Assembly: GCF_000313565.1 (NCBI RefSeq) | Contig: NZ_HE578924.1 | Coordinates: forward strand, 46,572 to 110,571 | Reading direction: 5' to 3' | DNA from: Dielma fastidiosa | GTDB lineage: Bacteria; Bacillota_I; Bacilli_A; Erysipelotrichales; Erysipelotrichaceae | DNA: 64,000 nucleotides | Shown here: piece by piece, positions 1 to 8,222 of the stretch | How positions within the stretch are numbered: position 1 is the first letter of the stretch | How the letters are laid out: each line of letters starts with the position of its first letter | Notes under the pieces: model-generated | The model's database searches: none | Told to the model about the DNA's origin: nothing | The model's input: the letters and a program-made list of their open reading frames with translations, nothing else | Translations under genes and position numbers: made by a program

Positions 1-1
1 A

Positions 2-691
2 CACGGCGGCAAGCCATGCCTGGTTTTTCCATCTCAGGATGGGCGCTTCTTTGATTATGAAAACAATGGCATGATTGAGGCAGCGAAGGAGTATATCGAT
101 GCGGGTAAGATTCAGTTTTTCTGTGTTGACAGCATCGATAAAGAAACATGGTCTGATGAATATGGCGATGCCAGACACCGCATTGAACTGCATGAACGCT
201 ATTATAACTATATTATTGAAGAATTAGTACCGAGAATTTTTGAAATCAACAAAAATGATCAAGGTTATTATGCTCAAGGTCTGATGACGACCGGCAACAG
301 CATGGGAGCAGCTCATTGCGTCAATTTCTTCCTGCGCCGGCCCGATATCTTCAACATCTGTCTGGCTTTAAGCGGTATTTATGATGCCGGATATTTCTTC
401 AAGGGATACATGGACGAGCTGGTATACCGCAATTCACCGCTTGATTATTTAAAGAATCTGCCTGCGAATCATCCTTATATTGAAAAATACAATCAATCAC
501 GCATCGTATTATGCTGCGGACAGGGTGACTGGGAACATGACATGGTGAAAAGTACCCATCAGATGCAGTATCTGTTTGAGAAAATGGGTGTTCATGCATG
601 GTTTGATTATTGGGGCTATGATGTTGCTCATGATTGGTGCTGGTGGCGCCGTCAGCTTCCTTATTTCTTGAATTTTCTGCTTGATTATTAA
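2..691 (+). CDS. Putative esterase (alpha/beta hydrolase), 5' end cut by window
   Basis: The reading frame is open from base 2, so the start lies outside the window; about 229 residues are visible. The protein has the alpha/beta-hydrolase nucleophile elbow GNSMGA, followed downstream by an acidic loop (GQGDWEHD) and a His in DVAHDW, which would form the Ser-Asp-His triad. This matches the D-family putative esterases (PF00756, acyl-ester hydrolases). No signal peptide can be judged. It ends just before a hairpin terminator shared with the convergent gene. The natural substrate cannot be told from sequence. Confidence 0.8.
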   Translation, partial: HGGKPCLVFPSQDGRFFDYENNGMIEAAKEYIDAGKIQFFCVDSIDKETWSDEYGDARHRIELHERYYNYIIEELVPRIFEINKNDQGYYAQGLMTTGNSMGAAHCVNFFLRRPDIFNICLALSGIYDAGYFFKGYMDELVYRNSPLDYLKNLPANHPYIEKYNQSRIVLCCGQGDWEHDMVKSTHQMQYLFEKMGVHAWFDYWGYDVAHDWCWWRRQLPYFLNFLLDY

Positions 692-693
692 AC

Positions 694-738
694 AAATAGC
701 TGCTTGATAGGATTAATACCTATGAAGCAGCTATTTTT
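694..738. terminator. Bidirectional intrinsic terminator
   Basis: A 12-bp stem (AAATAGCTGCTT pairing with AAGCAGCTATTT) is followed by T residues on the plus strand and preceded by A residues, so it can end transcription of the esterase and of the convergent minus-strand gene. Confidence 0.75.
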
Positions 739-746
739 ATGATGAA

Positions 747-1292
747 TTATTCATTTAATATAAGTGTGCGATCTAAAAATTGAATTATTTTCGAAATTGT
801 TGGATTCTTATTTGTCAATTCCCCATCTACATCGTTTGTGTCAATATAAAGCACATTCACATACACCGATTGATTGACTAAAGATGCACGCACAAGCATT
901 CTCGGATCATTAATCGAAGTATCCTTTTTTAAGTTTATTGTCATCGGCAGTTCATGATAGTTAATGTTTATTGTTTTATCAACACGATTCCAATACTTAT
1001 CATTGAATTTTAATATGTCATAACCCTTTGTACTTTTGCATACTTGCATATAGACCTTATCATTGTTAGGGTAAATGCCAAACATCACGTATGTTTTCTT
1101 AGATGGGAAAAGAATACTGTAATAATGATGGGTTTGATTCAGCTTAAAATCATCAGTTTGCCATTCAACATGAAACTGCTGGGCAATTACTGATGGGCTT
1201 TCTGCCGGCCGCTCATGTCTCACACTGTCATAAAGCAGCAATGCGATGCTGCAGCAAGAAATCGCAACAAATAATTTGAATTTACTCTTCAT
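747..1292 (-). CDS. Small membrane-anchored or secreted protein of unknown function
   Basis: About 181 residues. The frame opens seven codons earlier, but a GGAGGG ribosome-binding site lies inside that extension and points to the ATG at 1292 (MKSKFKLF). Residues 1-25 are a basic then hydrophobic segment (LFVAISCCSIALLLY) that is a signal anchor or signal peptide; the rest is polar and beta-rich with many Lys, Asn and Tyr residues. I recognise no family motif. It stands alone between a terminator and a divergent-looking AT-rich region. Function unknown; it probably faces the outside of the membrane. Confidence 0.65.
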   Translation of the reverse strand: MKSKFKLFVAISCCSIALLLYDSVRHERPAESPSVIAQQFHVEWQTDDFKLNQTHHYYSILFPSKKTYVMFGIYPNNDKVYMQVCKSTKGYDILKFNDKYWNRVDKTININYHELPMTINLKKDTSINDPRMLVRASLVNQSVYVNVLYIDTNDVDGELTNKNPTISKIIQFLDRTLILNE

Positions 1293-1432
1293 AATTTTCT
1301 CCCTCCATCCCATACCTTTTCGCTCATTGCCGAACTATCCGAATACTGAATCTTATAAATTTATTATAATACAGCTTCACACGCTTTGCATTACCTCAAG
1401 AAGATTAAACCCTGTGCTTATCCATATAACCG

Positions 1433-1480
1433 TAGAAAAGCCCCATATTAGACTTATTCTTTGCAACAGTCTAATATGGA
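1433..1480 (-). terminator. Intrinsic terminator of the lipid kinase-MarR operon
   Basis: On the minus strand a perfect 12-bp stem (CCATATTAGACT with AGTCTAATATGG, 13-nt loop) runs into GGCTTTTC, 20 bases after the end of the MarR gene. Confidence 0.75.
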
Positions 1481-1498
1481 GCCTATTAATGCTATTTA

Positions 1499-1954
1499 TC
1501 ATTTATCCGTCTGCAGTGCCTTTAGATTTTTTTCTATTTTAGCACAGGCTGTATATAATGTTGTCAGTTCTTCCAAAGAAACATCTTTAAAAATTGTCAG
1601 CGCAAACTCACGGTCTTTTTCGAGCCATTGCCGGGATGCAATCTGATATTTTCGTGTGGGAATCAGACGCAGTGAGCGTGAATCACTTTTATCCTTCTCA
1701 ATTTTTAGATAGTTCTTTTCCTGAAGCTTAACAGCAATTTGCTTCGCGTTTTGATGTGAGGTACCCAATGCATCAGCCGCTGCCCGTAAGGTCGGCGGTT
1801 TTTCAAACAAATGGGTAACCACCAGCATAAAATACCATTGTTTAAAGGTTAATTCAGTAAAATACGCGTTACCGCAGGCATCCAGCTCATTCGCTATCTG
1901 AAGCAGAGCGGTTAATACCAGAAACCGTGAATTCAATGACTGCGGCTGATTCAT
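1499..1954 (-). CDS. MarR-family transcriptional regulator
   Basis: 151 residues, the usual MarR length. A winged helix-turn-helix lies around residues 50-105: LRAAADALGTSHQNAKQIAVKL is the recognition-helix region (described here in part), and the wing carries the D-x-R-S basic turn (DKSDSRS). The N- and C-terminal helices would dimerise. The start overlaps the end of the upstream lipid kinase gene by four bases (ATGA), so the two are translationally coupled. Ligand and targets are unknown; a regulator encoded downstream of its partner enzyme suggests control of that operon. Confidence 0.82.
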   Translation of the reverse strand: MNQPQSLNSRFLVLTALLQIANELDACGNAYFTELTFKQWYFMLVVTHLFEKPPTLRAAADALGTSHQNAKQIAVKLQEKNYLKIEKDKSDSRSLRLIPTRKYQIASRQWLEKDREFALTIFKDVSLEELTTLYTACAKIEKNLKALQTDK

Positions 1955-2862
1955 ACCAAAGGCTGCTCCTCATTGCGCACAATAAATTCAACGGCTTTTG
2001 GCAGATTTCTGATTACCATCGTTTGATGATTTCCGCCAAATTCACCGTCAAGTGTCCATGGCACTGGTGTTTCACAGGTGATTTTTACCTTTGATAATTT
2101 GCGGTGAACCAGCCAGCTGGAGTTTTCATCCTGAGTCAGCAGGGCGGCGATAATTGTCTGTAAATCAAGCAGATTATTCGGCCGATGGACAAGCAGCAAT
2201 TCAAACAGACCGTCATCCAGCTGCACATCTTTTAAGGACATTGCCTGAAACCCGCCGACGGAAGTAGAATTACTGATTTGACCATAGATAAAATCACCCT
2301 CGATCAATTCATTTTCACATTCCACTTTCAAATGATAGGTGACAATGTTGGTCAGGCTTTTGATGCCTTCAAGGATATAAGCAGCACGGCCAAAGTTATT
2401 TTTAAAATCCTGTGGGGTAGAATAGGAAACCTCTGTAAACGCGCCAAAGGCGGCTACATACATGAAAATCCGATCATTAAAATGACCTACGTCACACAAA
2501 AAGCCCTTTCCATCGATAATTTGCTGGGCAGCCGCCGGCAGATTGTTTTTTGGTATCTGCAATGATGAAGCAAAATCATTGGTTGTGCCTGCCGGCAGAT
2601 AACCAATCGGTATATGGCGTTCATCCTTTACCAAACCGCTGACAACTTCATTTAATGTGCCGTCACCACCGCTGCAGACAAGCAAATCATAATGCAGGGC
2701 CGCATCACTGGCAAGCTGTGTCGCTTCCCCTTTAGCCTGAGTCGTTACGACCGAAACCTGCCACTGATGCTTGACAAAAAGATCAATGACATCGCACAGA
2801 TAACGTTTAATCATGCCCTTACCGGCATGGGGGTTTACAATGATTAAGACTCTTCGATTCAC
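1951..2862 (-). CDS. YegS/DagK-type lipid kinase (diacylglycerol kinase family)
   Basis: 303 residues, the normal size for this family. It has the nucleotide-binding motif PHAGKG (11-16), the hallmark GGDGTLNE (65-72) and GTTNDFA (92-98), followed by the beta-sandwich lipid-binding half with EFGG near the end. Such enzymes phosphorylate diacylglycerol or related lipids with ATP at the membrane, feeding phosphatidic acid back to phospholipid and lipoteichoic acid metabolism. The start codon is GTG, set by an AGGAG seven bases upstream. First gene of a two-gene operon with a MarR regulator. The exact lipid substrate is not decided by sequence. Confidence 0.88.
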   Translation of the reverse strand: MNRRVLIIVNPHAGKGMIKRYLCDVIDLFVKHQWQVSVVTTQAKGEATQLASDAALHYDLLVCSGGDGTLNEVVSGLVKDERHIPIGYLPAGTTNDFASSLQIPKNNLPAAAQQIIDGKGFLCDVGHFNDRIFMYVAAFGAFTEVSYSTPQDFKNNFGRAAYILEGIKSLTNIVTYHLKVECENELIEGDFIYGQISNSTSVGGFQAMSLKDVQLDDGLFELLLVHRPNNLLDLQTIIAALLTQDENSSWLVHRKLSKVKITCETPVPWTLDGEFGGNHQTMVIRNLPKAVEFIVRNEEQPLV

Positions 2863-3080
2863 AATATCCGCTCCTCACTAATAGCATAAAGATATTTTAC
2901 ACCAAAGCTAGAAAATTGCATACTTTTAAACATGTGAAATTATGGGGTAGAATTGGCACACAATCAAAATCTAAATCATATAGCCATCTAACTACAGTAG
3001 TAATTAATTTAATCAAAAATAATCATTAATTTAACTCTAACAACTTATAATATAAATCGAATCAAGATTTGACCCTGCGA

Positions 3081-3929
3081 TTAGAAATCAACTTGATCTG
3101 GATGCTTCCCAGAGGCTCCAAATGGCGGCATTCTATTGATCAATTCCATATCCTCATCGGTTATTACAAAATCAAACACTTGTGAATTTTCAATAATGCG
3201 AGCTGGGGTAATCGATTTAGGAAGCGGAAGCACATTGTTTTGCAGACACCAGCGAATGCATAGCTGAGCTGTCGACTTATTGTACTTTGCAGCAATTTTT
3301 TGCAACATTTCATTTTTAAGTACACGCCCGGTACCAAGCGGACTCCATGCTTCCACCAAAATATTCTTACTTTGACAATAAGCAACCGTTTCTGCCTGCA
3401 TGTGACCTGGGTGAAACTCAATCTGATTAACCATTGGTGCAATCTCTGTTTCCAGTAATGCTTTTAAATGATGCGGCATAAAATTCGATACCCCTATTGC
3501 TTTAATGCGGCCTGCTTTATAAAGTTCAGTCATTGCCCGCCATGTATCCAAATTGATTTGTTCCCAATCAAAATATTTTGATTCAGAAGCCGGCCAATGA
3601 ATAAGATATAAATCCAGATAATCCAATTGAAGATCAGTCAGTGTTTTTTCAAAAGCGGCCAATGTTTTTGTGTAGCCCCTTTCAGTATTCCATAGTTTAC
3701 TTGTAATAAATAATGCTTCTCTATCGATTCCAGACGCTTTGATACCTTGACCAATACTGATTTCATTGCCGTAAACGGCAGCTGTGTCAATATGTCTGTA
3801 ACCCGCATCAATCGCTGTTTTAACAGCTTGAATCGCTGTATCACCATTGGGTGTCTGCCATGTGCCAAATCCAACACATGGAATCGGATAACTATTTTGT
3901 AAAATAAATGAATCAGTAATTTTTTCCAT
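3081..3929 (-). CDS. Aldo/keto reductase (2,5-diketogluconate reductase-like)
   Basis: 282 residues. An NADPH-dependent TIM-barrel oxidoreductase reducing aldehydes and ketones in the cytoplasm. The catalytic tetrad is intact: Asp48 (HIDTA), Tyr53 (AVYGN), Lys78 (ITSKLW) and His111 (LIHWP); the cofactor-binding end has LPKSITPARI. The N-terminal FGTWQTP and length place it in the AKR5-like group. It is the last of four genes (MATE, acetyltransferase, aldo-keto reductase, this), 12 bases behind its neighbour with a GGAGG site. Substrate not assignable; carbonyl detoxification is a reasonable guess from context. Confidence 0.88.
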   Translation of the reverse strand: MEKITDSFILQNSYPIPCVGFGTWQTPNGDTAIQAVKTAIDAGYRHIDTAAVYGNEISIGQGIKASGIDREALFITSKLWNTERGYTKTLAAFEKTLTDLQLDYLDLYLIHWPASESKYFDWEQINLDTWRAMTELYKAGRIKAIGVSNFMPHHLKALLETEIAPMVNQIEFHPGHMQAETVAYCQSKNILVEAWSPLGTGRVLKNEMLQKIAAKYNKSTAQLCIRWCLQNNVLPLPKSITPARIIENSQVFDFVITDEDMELINRMPPFGASGKHPDQVDF

Positions 3930-3941
3930 TTTAATTTCCTC

Positions 3942-5063
3942 CTATTGCTGATCAAATTTAGCGGCTGCTTCCTTCAGAAGTTCAATAATTGACAGATGCT
4001 GAGGACATACGCTCTCACATTGTCCGCACGCAATACAATCTGACGCATGTCCAGAACTGCTTACCAAGCCTCGGTAGAACAACCTCGGCCGATTATCACC
4101 TGGGTACAAGCGAATAGTGTTTAATGCCCTAAATACATCCGGTATTCGAATACTTGATGGACAACCGTCACAGCAATATTGACAAGCCGTACACTGAATC
4201 AGCGGCATATCCTGCATCTTTTTCACTACATTTTCTATAATTTGTTTTTCTTGTTCGTTTAAAGCCTCAAAATTTGTAAAGGTTTTTAAATTATCATTTA
4301 TTTGTTCCTCATTTGACATACCACTTAAAATGGTAACTACCCCATCTAGTGAACCGACAAAGCGCAATGCCCAAGAAGCAATCGACTTATCTGGATGAAC
4401 CTCTTTCATCATATTTTCAAGCTCTGGCTGCAATGATGCAAGCATCCCGCCTTTAACTGGCTCCATCACTATGATTGGAATATGACGGTCATAAAGAATT
4501 TCATAAAGTCTGCCTGAATGAACCAATGGATTATTCCAATCAGCATAGTTGAGCTGAATTTGGACAAACTCTACTTCCGGATGACTGTTTAGCACTTGTA
4601 TTAATAATTCTGGTGTACCATGAAAAGAAAAACCAAAATGCTTAATTTTTCCCTCAGCCTTCTTTTTCATCGCCCATTCAAAGCATCCATATTTAACATA
4701 AGTATTGTAATTGCTGCCGTCTTCCAAACTATGCAGCAAATAAAAATCAAAATAATCAACCCCGGCACGTTTCAGTTGTTCATTAAAAATAATGTCACAA
4801 TCCTCTGGATTTTTCATTGTCCATGCAGGCAGCTTGGTAGCCAGATAAAATGATTCTCGCGGATAACGATCTACCAAAGTCTCCTTAATGGCAGTTTCAG
4901 ACTTGCCGCCATGATACACATAGGCTGTATCAAAATAATTAAAACCAGCCTGCATGTAGGCATCGACCATTTTACTCATTCTCGGTATATCGATCTCACC
5001 GTTATTTACTGGTAATCTCATCAAACCAAACCCTAATTTGGGCATTTTTATTGCTAGACTCAT
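3942..5063 (-). CDS. Aldo/keto reductase with C-terminal 4Fe-4S ferredoxin domain
   Basis: 373 residues. Residues 1-275 form an aldo-keto reductase barrel with Asp45, Tyr50, Lys77 and His111 as the tetrad. The last ~90 residues carry two cysteine clusters, CTACQYCCDGCP and CIACGQCESVCP, which would bind [4Fe-4S] clusters. This two-part family (often annotated as 4Fe-4S aldo/keto reductase) is common in anaerobic Bacillota; the ferredoxin part may let electrons come from ferredoxin rather than only NAD(P)H. Lies 9 bases behind an acetyltransferase gene in the same operon. Substrate unknown. Confidence 0.9.
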   Translation of the reverse strand: MSLAIKMPKLGFGLMRLPVNNGEIDIPRMSKMVDAYMQAGFNYFDTAYVYHGGKSETAIKETLVDRYPRESFYLATKLPAWTMKNPEDCDIIFNEQLKRAGVDYFDFYLLHSLEDGSNYNTYVKYGCFEWAMKKKAEGKIKHFGFSFHGTPELLIQVLNSHPEVEFVQIQLNYADWNNPLVHSGRLYEILYDRHIPIIVMEPVKGGMLASLQPELENMMKEVHPDKSIASWALRFVGSLDGVVTILSGMSNEEQINDNLKTFTNFEALNEQEKQIIENVVKKMQDMPLIQCTACQYCCDGCPSSIRIPDVFRALNTIRLYPGDNRPRLFYRGLVSSSGHASDCIACGQCESVCPQHLSIIELLKEAAAKFDQQ

Positions 5064-5072
5064 TATCTCCTC

Positions 5073-5636
5073 CTAAATATCATTTTCTAACTGCTTAATA
5101 ATTGAAGCTGGAATACCTGCAGCTAGACAATTATCTGGTATATCCTTTGTAACAACAGCACCAGCGGCTATTACGACATTACTGCCTATAGTAACACCCG
5201 GTAAAATTGTAACATTACCGCCGATCCATACATCGCTGCCAATATTGACTGGCTTGGCAATGCCAAGATGACGGCGGCGGCCAAGCGGTGAAAGCGGATG
5301 ATTTACCGTAGTGATCAGTGTGTTTGGCCCTATCATCACATAATCACCAATATTAACGGGAGCAACATCCAAAATGGTCACATTATAATTTGCCAGAAAA
5401 TTCTTTCCCACATGTATATTTCTGCCGCAGTCACAGTTAAATACAGGTAAAACCGTGGCATTTTCCCCGGCAGAACCAAATAAGGTGTTGATAACTGCCG
5501 TCCGTTCTTCATTTTCTTGCATAGGGATTGCGTTCAATGCTTGACACCATTTTAACGCATGCAGCTTTCTGCCATCTATCTTTGCATCCCAAAAATCATA
5601 TTCCATGCCTGCTTCTAATTTTTCAAGTTCTGTCAT
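5073..5636 (-). CDS. Maltose/galactoside O-acetyltransferase family (left-handed beta-helix)
   Basis: 187 residues, typical for this family. The N-terminal ~60 residues are the helical cap seen in maltose acetyltransferases (EKLEAGMEYDFWD region); the rest is a hexapeptide-repeat beta helix (IGDYVMIGPN, IGSDVWIGGN, IGSNVVIAAG) with the active-site His in TTVNHPLSP. It transfers acetyl from acetyl-CoA to a sugar or similar hydroxyl compound. Its start overlaps the end of the upstream MATE gene by 14 bases, so both are made together; pairing of a pump and an acetyltransferase suggests handling of a small toxic or waste compound. Confidence 0.87.
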   Translation of the reverse strand: MTELEKLEAGMEYDFWDAKIDGRKLHALKWCQALNAIPMQENEERTAVINTLFGSAGENATVLPVFNCDCGRNIHVGKNFLANYNVTILDVAPVNIGDYVMIGPNTLITTVNHPLSPLGRRRHLGIAKPVNIGSDVWIGGNVTILPGVTIGSNVVIAAGAVVTKDIPDNCLAAGIPASIIKQLENDI

Positions 5637-6990
5637 TTAATTCCTCCTTTATGTTAAAGGGCTTTTGTATCAAAAACACAATAATTAAGAAAAGCGCACA
5701 AGAAACCCAGATAATCGGTTCAGTCAAACAAACAGACCAATAACCCCATCTAGGAATCAGCCATATTCCTGCAATCAGTTTTACAATTAATTCTAAGGAA
5801 CTTGATATAATGGGTAATAATTTGCGTCCTATTGCCTGTAAACTTGTCCTAAGTGCCAGCAATACTCCCAATGCCGGAAAGCATACAAAATGAAAATTTA
5901 AACTAAGTACTGCATTATCAATTATATAATTATCGGCAGTACCAGTCAGCATTCGTACAGTCGTTGAACCTAGTAATAAAACAATAAAACATGAAAGCAA
6001 GCCCCAGCCTATTTCCATAGCCATCACCTTTTTCAGAGCCTGATGGATACGTCTTGTTTTACCGGCACCCCAATTCTGACTGGTAAAGGTTGAATATGCA
6101 GTGGCAATAGATGCTAACGGCATCATCATAATACCGATAATCTTTCTAGCTGATGTATGAGCCACTATCAGCATTTCACCAAGTCCGTTAATCGCTCGCT
6201 GATAAAGAACTGAACCAATATCCACTACGCACAGCATGAACGCCATCGCAAAGCCAGTTGCTGCCATTTCTTTAAGCAGTGGTATTTCTAAATAAAAATG
6301 TTGTCGGCTGGGAAGTATTTCATGGTATTTACAAAGCACATAAATACCAGATAAAATTGCGCTGAGACTTTCTGCAATTACTGTTGCCAAAGCTGCACCT
6401 TCTACACCCCAGCTAAAACCAATAATGAACAAGCAGTCAAGACTAAGATTAATGGCACAGGATATAATCAAAAAATAAAGCGGTGTTTTGCTATTTCCAA
6501 CTGCTCTCATGATACCTGCCAGCATATTATAAATAATTGTTGCCAGCATACCAGCGATAATGATTGCTATATAAGCATAAGCATCCGAAAATATACTATC
6601 TGGTATATTCATCAATTTCATTAAGGGTGTTAAAAAACATAGTGAAAATGACGTTATCATTAAAGTAATAGCCAAATTCAATATCACCATTGATGCAATT
6701 GATCGTTTTAATTTCTCTTGATTCTTGGCTCCGAATGCACGAGCCACTACGATACCATATCCGCTATTCAAACCTGAAGCAAAATTCATAAGCAATGAAA
6801 ATAAAGAGCTTGTAGCACCAATTGCCGCAATTGCAGCATCGCCGATATTATATCCTGCTATCATTGTATCTGCCACATTATAAATTTGTTGAAAAACATT
6901 GCCAATAAACAACGGAATCGCAAAAACTAAAATCAGTCTAACTGGGCTGCCTACTGTCATATCATTTGTTATTGTATTTCTGTATGTCAA
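5623..6990 (-). CDS. MATE-family multidrug/metabolite efflux transporter
   Basis: 455 residues with about 12 hydrophobic segments in two similar halves, the MATE layout; it begins with the family pattern GSPVRLILVFAIPLFIGNVFQQIYN (given here only in outline) and has the second-half counterpart near residue 230. It exchanges Na+ or H+ for organic cations at the cell membrane. The start codon is TTG, chosen by a strong GGAGGAG site. First gene of the operon running to 3081; upstream lie two operator-like dyads. Closest sub-type is the DinF/NorM-like Bacillota group. Substrate unknown. Confidence 0.9.
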   Translation of the reverse strand: MTYRNTITNDMTVGSPVRLILVFAIPLFIGNVFQQIYNVADTMIAGYNIGDAAIAAIGATSSLFSLLMNFASGLNSGYGIVVARAFGAKNQEKLKRSIASMVILNLAITLMITSFSLCFLTPLMKLMNIPDSIFSDAYAYIAIIIAGMLATIIYNMLAGIMRAVGNSKTPLYFLIISCAINLSLDCLFIIGFSWGVEGAALATVIAESLSAILSGIYVLCKYHEILPSRQHFYLEIPLLKEMAATGFAMAFMLCVVDIGSVLYQRAINGLGEMLIVAHTSARKIIGIMMMPLASIATAYSTFTSQNWGAGKTRRIHQALKKVMAMEIGWGLLSCFIVLLLGSTTVRMLTGTADNYIIDNAVLSLNFHFVCFPALGVLLALRTSLQAIGRKLLPIISSSLELIVKLIAGIWLIPRWGYWSVCLTEPIIWVSCALFLIIVFLIQKPFNIKEELNDRT

Positions 6991-7040
6991 GCTCTCTCCT
7001 CCTAATAATATACAGGGAAACCAATAATTATCCCATCAGT

Positions 7041-7060
7041 CGCCTGCATTATACTAGGCG
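7041..7060 (-). promoter_or_regulatory. -10 box inside a CGCCT-N10-AGGCG dyad upstream of the MATE operon
   Basis: A perfect 5-bp inverted repeat (CGCCT ... AGGCG) flanks a minus-strand TATAAT at 7048-7053, about 50 bases before the TTG start of the MATE gene. A regulator binding this dyad would cover the -10 box. No good -35 is visible, as expected for a controlled promoter. Confidence 0.4.
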
Positions 7061-7156
7061 TTTCATTAGCTAAATCATCAAAACATAGTCATTTTTTATT
7101 GCTTTTTTAAGCAATACAGTTATACATCTTTTCTCCTATAAGATATCTGTACATGA

Positions 7157-7192
7157 ATTATACTTATTAGGACACTGTCACTTTGCAAGTGT
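7157..7192 (-). promoter_or_regulatory. Possible MerR-type promoter with 20-bp spacer
   Basis: On the minus strand TTGCAA (7183-7188) and TATAAT (7157-7162) are 20 bases apart, a spacing typical of MerR-regulated promoters. An ACACT-N11-AGTGT dyad (7172-7192) overlaps the -35 and the spacer. It would give a leader of roughly 160 bases before the MATE start; that leader holds a second promoter-like dyad at 7041-7060. Confidence 0.35.
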
Positions 7193-7256
7193 AAAATAGA
7201 TTTCCCTTTTCATGAAAAAAAGCCATTAACCAATTGAACCCTCATGAACAGCTAGC

Positions 7257-7775
7257 TTATTGTTTAGATAACCATTCATTATAATCATCAAACAAAGGTG
7301 AACCATCTATATATGAAATTTCAGGTATATCAGGCCGAAGTTCCCGCATACGTTCATAAGCTTCCGGAACAATCATTCCAAGCCTACAATGCATCAAAAC
7401 AGGTCTGTCAGTTGGTATATCCATATAAAATGCATCTTCTTCTTCACTGTTCAACTCTTCAATCGGAATATTTATAGCACCTACAAAATGGTTTTTGTTG
7501 TACCATTTTGCAGCTGCTACATCAATAATTACCAAATTTTCTGTTTTTTTCATATAATCTAACGCTTCTTCTGGTGACAAAGCACCAATTGCGTTTTGAC
7601 TTTCTTCTATCATTTGTGATTCCTCCTGCGATTTAAATACTCCAGATGTTGCAGAATTTTCTGAATCATCTGTCTGCAAAGATTCTCGATTCATTGCAGC
7701 TTCAGGATATTTTTCCACATTACAGGCGGACACTATCATCAAAATAATAAATATTATGGATATCGTTCTTTTCAC
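7257..7775 (-). CDS. Rhodanese-like domain lipoprotein
   Basis: 172 residues from a GTG start at 7775, preferred over an in-frame upstream start because AGAGGGG sits seven bases before it and the product then begins MKRTISIIFIILM with a lipobox ending IVSAC. After a Ser/Glu-rich linker, residues ~70-170 form a rhodanese domain with its active-site Cys in the loop HCRLGM. Rhodanese domains carry persulfides or act as phosphatase/redox modules; here it would be lipid-anchored outside the cell. Third gene of the alcohol dehydrogenase operon, so sulfur/redox stress is the likely theme (inference). Confidence 0.82.
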   Translation of the reverse strand: MKRTISIIFIILMIVSACNVEKYPEAAMNRESLQTDDSENSATSGVFKSQEESQMIEESQNAIGALSPEEALDYMKKTENLVIIDVAAAKWYNKNHFVGAINIPIEELNSEEEDAFYMDIPTDRPVLMHCRLGMIVPEAYERMRELRPDIPEISYIDGSPLFDDYNEWLSKQ

Positions 7776-7788
7776 AGTCTTATCCCCT

Positions 7789-8211
7789 CTAATCATTTTC
7801 TTTCAAAGAATTGTTAAGAATTTGATTGATAATTAATACTGCATCTTTTACCTTCATCCCGCACTGAAATGCTTTCGGACATTCGTCATGAAGTATTTCC
7901 CGGCAAGTTATGCCGCCATATTCTTTTCGAAAAATTTTCGCAGCTTGACAGACTTTGTCATAAACTTTTTGCCGTGTTACACCATGGTCAGGCACTCCTT
8001 TACTGGAATAATAGCTAATGATGGCAGTAGCAGCAGTAAGCGCACCACAAACCTCCTGCATACCGCCCATGCCTCCGCCGAAGCCTTCCATAATTCTGCA
8101 TGCTGTTAATTCATCAATTCCCATATCTTGAGCATATGCACAAAATACCGCTTGCGAACAAGTATAGCCTTTTCCATATGCAAGACCGGCCTGTTTCAAT
8201 TTATCATCCAA
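7789..8211 (-). CDS. C_GCAxxG_C_C family redox protein
   Basis: 140 residues. It shows the family's defining pattern: TCSQAV near residue 17, then MEGFGGGMGG, CGALTAA and later CRE and CPKAFQCG, with well-spaced cysteines that probably bind a metal or cluster. Members occur in anaerobes beside oxidoreductases, but the molecular role is not established. Translation probably starts at a TTG (8211) behind AAGGTGA, since no ATG in frame fits. It lies 11 bases after an iron-type alcohol dehydrogenase gene and just ahead of the rhodanese lipoprotein. Confidence 0.85.
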   Translation of the reverse strand: MDDKLKQAGLAYGKGYTCSQAVFCAYAQDMGIDELTACRIMEGFGGGMGGMQEVCGALTAATAIISYYSSKGVPDHGVTRQKVYDKVCQAAKIFRKEYGGITCREILHDECPKAFQCGMKVKDAVLIINQILNNSLKEND

Positions 8212-8222
8212 GAGCTGTCACC

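Noticed and set aside
7090-7115. TTGCTT-AAAA-AAGCAA hairpin in the MATE leader with a six-codon ORF ahead (attenuator)
   Set aside because: On the transcribed strand the hairpin is followed by A residues, not T, so it would not terminate.
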